Below, in pieces: positions 7,038-9,727 of a stretch of DNA of 9,727 bases (the first letter of the stretch is position 1; every line of letters begins with the position of its first letter). The position numbers and the translations under genes were made by a program. The notes below the pieces were generated by a model that was given only the letters and a program-made list of their open reading frames with translations, was not told the origin of the DNA and searched no databases. This DNA is from Burkholderiales bacterium UBA6064 (GTDB taxonomy: Bacteria; Pseudomonadota; Gammaproteobacteria; Burkholderiales; Burkholderiaceae_B), in the NCBI GenBank assembly GCA_002428895.1, contig DIYC01000124.1:1027-10753 (forward strand), given 5' to 3'.

Positions 7038-7766
7038 GTGATTGAAATTAATAATGTCAGTAAATGGTACGGAGATTTCCAGGTGTTGTCCGAATGCTCT
7101 ACCTCTGTTAAAAAGGGAGAAGTGGTCGTTGTCTGTGGCCCATCTGGTTCGGGTAAGTCGACTTTGATTAAAACCGTGAATGCCTTAGAGCCATTTCAAC
7201 GGGGTTCAATTGTTGTAGATGGTATTTCTGTAGGAGATCCAAAAACCAATTTACCTAAACTCAGAGCTCGTGTGGGTATGGTATTTCAACATTTTGAGTT
7301 ATTTCCACATTTGTCTATTTTGCAAAATCTAACCATGGCTCAAATTAAAGTGCTAGGTCGAAGTAAAGATGAGGCCAATGCGAAAGGATTGTCTTTGTTG
7401 GAGCGAGTTGGTTTAACTGGACATGCGTATAAATATCCCGGTCAATTATCTGGTGGTCAGCAACAACGTGTTGCAATTGCTCGTGCTTTGTCGATGGATC
7501 CCGTGTGTATGTTATTTGATGAGCCTACTTCAGCACTTGACCCAGAAATGATTAACGAAGTATTGGATGTGATGATTGAGTTGGCTCAGGAGGGTATGAC
7601 AATGATGTGCGTTACTCATGAAATGGGTTTTGCAAAAAAAGTTGCTGATCGCGTTATTTTTATGGATCAAGGTTATATTGTGGAAGATTGCGAAAAAAAT
7701 GATTTTTTTGGTAGTGCTCGTTCAGAAAGAGCGCAACTGTTTTTATCTAAAATTTTAGGTCATTAA
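7038..7766 (+). CDS. gltL: Glutamate/aspartate ABC transporter ATP-binding protein GltL
   Basis: A 242-residue ATPase (E. coli GltL is 241) that powers import through GltJK. All nucleotide-binding motifs are intact: Walker [10 protein letters not shown] (34-42), Q-loop in [10 protein letters not shown], signature LSGGQQQR (from 137), Walker B MLFDE (158-162), D-loop SALD and switch H194 in VTHEMGF. The FELFPHLS pattern is typical of polar amino acid uptake ATPases. The start is GTG 7038, with AGGAGA ending five bases upstream and overlapping the gltK stop. Codons 219-225 contain a run of seven As and then seven Ts separated by TGA (7693-7709), an unusual homopolymer pair in an otherwise normal gene. 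Its stop lies 26 bp from the stop of a convergent glycosyltransferase gene, with no obvious terminator between. Confidence 0.94.
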   Translation: MIEINNVSKWYGDFQVLSECSTSVKKGEVVVVCGPSGSGKSTLIKTVNALEPFQRGSIVVDGISVGDPKTNLPKLRARVGMVFQHFELFPHLSILQNLTMAQIKVLGRSKDEANAKGLSLLERVGLTGHAYKYPGQLSGGQQQRVAIARALSMDPVCMLFDEPTSALDPEMINEVLDVMIELAQEGMTMMCVTHEMGFAKKVADRVIFMDQGYIVEDCEKNDFFGSARSERAQLFLSKILGH

Positions 7767-7792
7767 CTATTTAATTAAACTTAAATCGTAGT

Positions 7793-8575
7793 TCAATTTT
7801 CTTGTTTTTTGTGCGAAATTGATCGTGTTTTTGCGTATTTAATCATGCAAAAAAAACTGCCAATACTGATATGAATTAAGCCTTGCCAGCCGTCTAAAAA
7901 ACCTAATTTAATCACGTAAAATTTAATAAATCGAGTGACTGGTGAGCCAATGATTTTAAATACATTGGGTTGTTTACCTTGATTCGCTAGTTCATTGGCC
8001 TGAATGGTGGTGTAGCGGTTTTGTTTATTGATGTAGTGCTCAAGACTGTCTGCAGAAAAATGTAAAAGATCACCTTGTAGGCGGTGTAATTTAAAGTTGG
8101 GTTTTGTCTGTACTTTTTCATGCACTTTATCGTTAGACCACTGTGCGCGTTGTCGATGAAATAAGCGACAATTCAAGTCAGGATAACCTTCACCATACTT
8201 TAAAAATCGACCTAAGAACGTGTTGCAACGCGCATTTTCAAAACCTGCGATATTGTTTTCGATGGATTGACTAAATTGTTTTTCAATGGCGTTCTTAAGT
8301 GGCGTAGAAACTTCTTCGTCGGCATCTAAACAGAACACCCAATCGTGACTGGCTTGGTTGACTGCAAAGCGTTTTTGTGTGCCAAAATCTTCAAAGGGAT
8401 GTTGAATAACTCGGGCATTAAACCGATTGGCGATGTTAACTGTATTGTCGGTACTGCCTGAATCAACGACTACCAATTCTTGGCAAAAAGAAGTTAAACT
8501 TTCGAGCGCTTGTTCTAACCGACTCGCTGCATTGAAAGTAATCAGAACACCAGAAATGGGTAATTTTCTTTTCAT
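7793..8575 (-). CDS. Family-2 glycosyltransferase, WaaE/KdtX-like (LPS core)
   Basis: A 260-residue GT-A-fold transferase. The N-terminal nucleotide-sugar part starts ISGVLITFNAASRLEQAL, followed by VVVDSGSTDNT (35-45) and FGTQKRFAVNQA; the metal-binding DxD is DAD (84-86) in CLDADEE. NDKVHEKV and HFSADSLEHYINKQNRY are characteristic of the WaaE/KdtX group, which in Klebsiella and Serratia adds beta-1,4-glucose to heptose I of the LPS core. The C-terminal 60 residues are hydrophobic and aromatic, suggesting peripheral membrane association. The neighbouring waaC and waaA genes support an LPS-core role, but donor and acceptor are inferred. The ATG at 8573-8575 (read on minus) gives the expected N-terminus, though no strong Shine-Dalgarno precedes it. 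It is divergent from waaC and convergent with gltL. Confidence 0.87.
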   Translation of the reverse strand: MKRKLPISGVLITFNAASRLEQALESLTSFCQELVVVDSGSTDNTVNIANRFNARVIQHPFEDFGTQKRFAVNQASHDWVFCLDADEEVSTPLKNAIEKQFSQSIENNIAGFENARCNTFLGRFLKYGEGYPDLNCRLFHRQRAQWSNDKVHEKVQTKPNFKLHRLQGDLLHFSADSLEHYINKQNRYTTIQANELANQGKQPNVFKIIGSPVTRFIKFYVIKLGFLDGWQGLIHISIGSFFCMIKYAKTRSISHKKQEN

Positions 8576-8662
8576 AGAAATGATGTCATAAAGGTTAATG
8601 AGTAAGTGGGCATATCCCCGTGATTGCGTACAATAAGGTTTTTTGTTTGCTTTGTGTCATGT

Positions 8663-9625
8663 ATGTTGCGAATTTTAATTGTTAAAACGACTTCAATGGG
8701 TGATGTTATTCACGCTCTGCCTGTTTTAGAAGATATTCGCACTCATTTTCCAGATGCAATCATCGACTGGATGGTCGAGGTCCCATTTATTGATTTAGTC
8801 AAAGCCAATAAACACGTGCATGAGGTGATTCCTGTTCAGTTAAGAGTATGGCGTCAGCAAGGCATTCAATACACCTATCGCATGTGGCGTCAATTGCGTC
8901 ACAGTTTGTCGAATCGAACTTACGATTTTGTAATCGATTTGCAAGGACTTATTAAAAGTGCTTGTTTAAGTTGTGCAGCAAAAGGCCGACGCGTTGGCCC
9001 CAGTTTTTGTCACGCGCGAGAGCCTTTGGCTAGCTTTTTTTATCATCAGCATGCGGGTTGGGACAAGCAAAGTCATGCAGTAGATCGCTTGCGACAGTTT
9101 ACTGCGCATGTCTTAGAATATCCGTGTGCTGAGCAGGCTGTCTTTTACGAAAGTATAGGATTTTACCGTGATGCTCGTGCGCAGAAAAACAGTCGTGAAA
9201 TTTGGTTTTTACATGCTAGTGCACGCCCCGAAAAAAAGTGGCCAGTGCAGTTTTGGTGCGATCTTGCTCAGCGATTTTGTGTTCAAGGTTATACCATTGT
9301 ATTGCCGTGGGGCAGTTTTGAAGAAAAAAATCAGGCAGAAAGTATCGCCAAACAGTCTGAGTGTGCAGTTGTATTGCCGCACTTATCACTTGCGGCTTTG
9401 TCTGAAAGAATGCACACTGCGCAGTTGGTTGTGGGGGTCGATACTGGTTTAACTCATTTGGCGGCAGCGTTGTATTTGCCAATGGTTGCCTTGTTTTTGG
9501 CAACTCCGGCATGGCGATTTGCCCCTAAATTTAATCCATATGCAATTGCCTTGGGTGATCAAGGGGTAATGCCTTCAGTGGATGAGGTTTTTGATGCTTC
9601 AAATATGTTGTTAAAAGGAGTGTAG
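8663..9625 (+). CDS. waaC: LPS heptosyltransferase I
   Basis: A 320-residue GT-B enzyme of family GT9 (E. coli WaaC is 319). It transfers the first L-glycero-D-manno-heptose to Kdo2-lipid A at the cytoplasmic face of the inner membrane. It begins MLRILIVKTTSMGDVIHALP, with D14 at the position of the E. coli catalytic aspartate D13. K192 in RPEKKWP and D260 in GVDTGLTHLAAAL match known active-site residues. YDFVIDLQGLIKSA and AREPLASFFY are also WaaC-like. I chose ATG 8663 because it yields the canonical N-terminus; a TTG at 8624 would add 13 residues absent from the family. Neither start has a good Shine-Dalgarno. AGGAG at the 3' end (9616-9620) serves waaA, which begins 4 bp after the stop, so the pair is cotranscribed. 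Confidence 0.93.
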   Translation: MLRILIVKTTSMGDVIHALPVLEDIRTHFPDAIIDWMVEVPFIDLVKANKHVHEVIPVQLRVWRQQGIQYTYRMWRQLRHSLSNRTYDFVIDLQGLIKSACLSCAAKGRRVGPSFCHAREPLASFFYHQHAGWDKQSHAVDRLRQFTAHVLEYPCAEQAVFYESIGFYRDARAQKNSREIWFLHASARPEKKWPVQFWCDLAQRFCVQGYTIVLPWGSFEEKNQAESIAKQSECAVVLPHLSLAALSERMHTAQLVVGVDTGLTHLAAALYLPMVALFLATPAWRFAPKFNPYAIALGDQGVMPSVDEVFDASNMLLKGV

Positions 9626-9629
9626 CAGT

Positions 9630-9727
9630 ATGAATAAAATAATTTATGATGCCACACGTTCTGTGTATTCAATGTTGACGGTGTTGTTGTTGCCCGTGTG
9701 GGCAATTTATTTGGTGTGGCGAGCTAG
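9630..9727 (+). CDS. waaA: Kdo (3-deoxy-D-manno-octulosonic acid) transferase, 5' end only
   Basis: Only 32 codons are in the window; the gene runs off the right edge. The start MNKIIYDATRSVYSML, followed by the hydrophobic stretch TVLLLPVWAIYLVWRA, matches the N-terminal membrane anchor of WaaA/KdtA, which attaches Kdo to lipid IVA. AGGAG (9616-9620) lies nine bases before ATG 9630. Position directly after waaC is the common arrangement in betaproteobacteria and is a large part of the call, because the catalytic domains are not visible. Confidence 0.75.
   Translation, partial: MNKIIYDATRSVYSMLTVLLLPVWAIYLVWRA

Noticed and set aside
8624..8662. TTG-initiated 13-residue extension of waaC
   Set aside because: Heptosyltransferase I begins with the M(L)RILIVK strand; the extra residues are not found in the family and have no ribosome site.

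Overview
The window reads as an ordinary stretch of a Gram-negative proteobacterial chromosome. Three things point that way: lipopolysaccharide inner-core genes (waaC followed by the start of waaA), a GltIJKL-type acidic amino acid importer, and an Atm1-type ABC exporter. The base composition is AT-rich throughout, with many TTA/TTG leucine codons and A/T third positions. The combination of lysR-aspA-gltIJKL, waaC-waaA and an Atm1-like exporter starting 'MRR' suggests a low-GC betaproteobacterium (Burkholderiales-like). That placement is inference from gene content and not proven. I see no insertion sequence, tRNA, rRNA, CRISPR array or phage gene.

Layout, left to right. Bases 1-135 hold the 3' end of an unrecognised plus-strand gene, followed by a short terminator-like hairpin with seven Ts. 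An Atm1/HMT1-family ABC half-transporter (249-2063) follows, with a LysR-family regulator resembling HypT/YjiE only 14 bp downstream (2078-2995). Next comes an acidic amino acid module, all on the plus strand: aspartate ammonia-lyase aspA (3103-4524), periplasmic binding protein gltI (4583-5491), permeases gltJ and gltK (5599-7028, overlapping by 1 nt), and ATPase gltL (7038-7766, GTG start). A minus-strand family-2 glycosyltransferase of the WaaE/KdtX type (7793-8575) converges on gltL. It diverges from waaC (8663-9625), which is followed by the first 98 bases of waaA, cut by the window edge.

How the genes fit together: GltI captures glutamate or aspartate in the periplasm, GltJK-GltL import it at the expense of ATP, and AspA deaminates aspartate to fumarate plus ammonium, feeding the TCA cycle or fumarate respiration. 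The adjacent LysR protein is the obvious candidate regulator, but its closest recognisable relatives respond to oxidative chlorine stress, and it sits directly behind an Atm1-type (glutathione/thiol-linked) exporter, so its true signal is open. The last three genes form an LPS-core cluster.

The most interesting non-coding signal is a set of intercistronic hairpins on both sides of gltI: a 9-bp stem right after aspA, and a 9-bp stem plus a 6-bp stem right after gltI. These could set binding-protein mRNA levels above those of the permease genes. I did not find a clearly novel system here.
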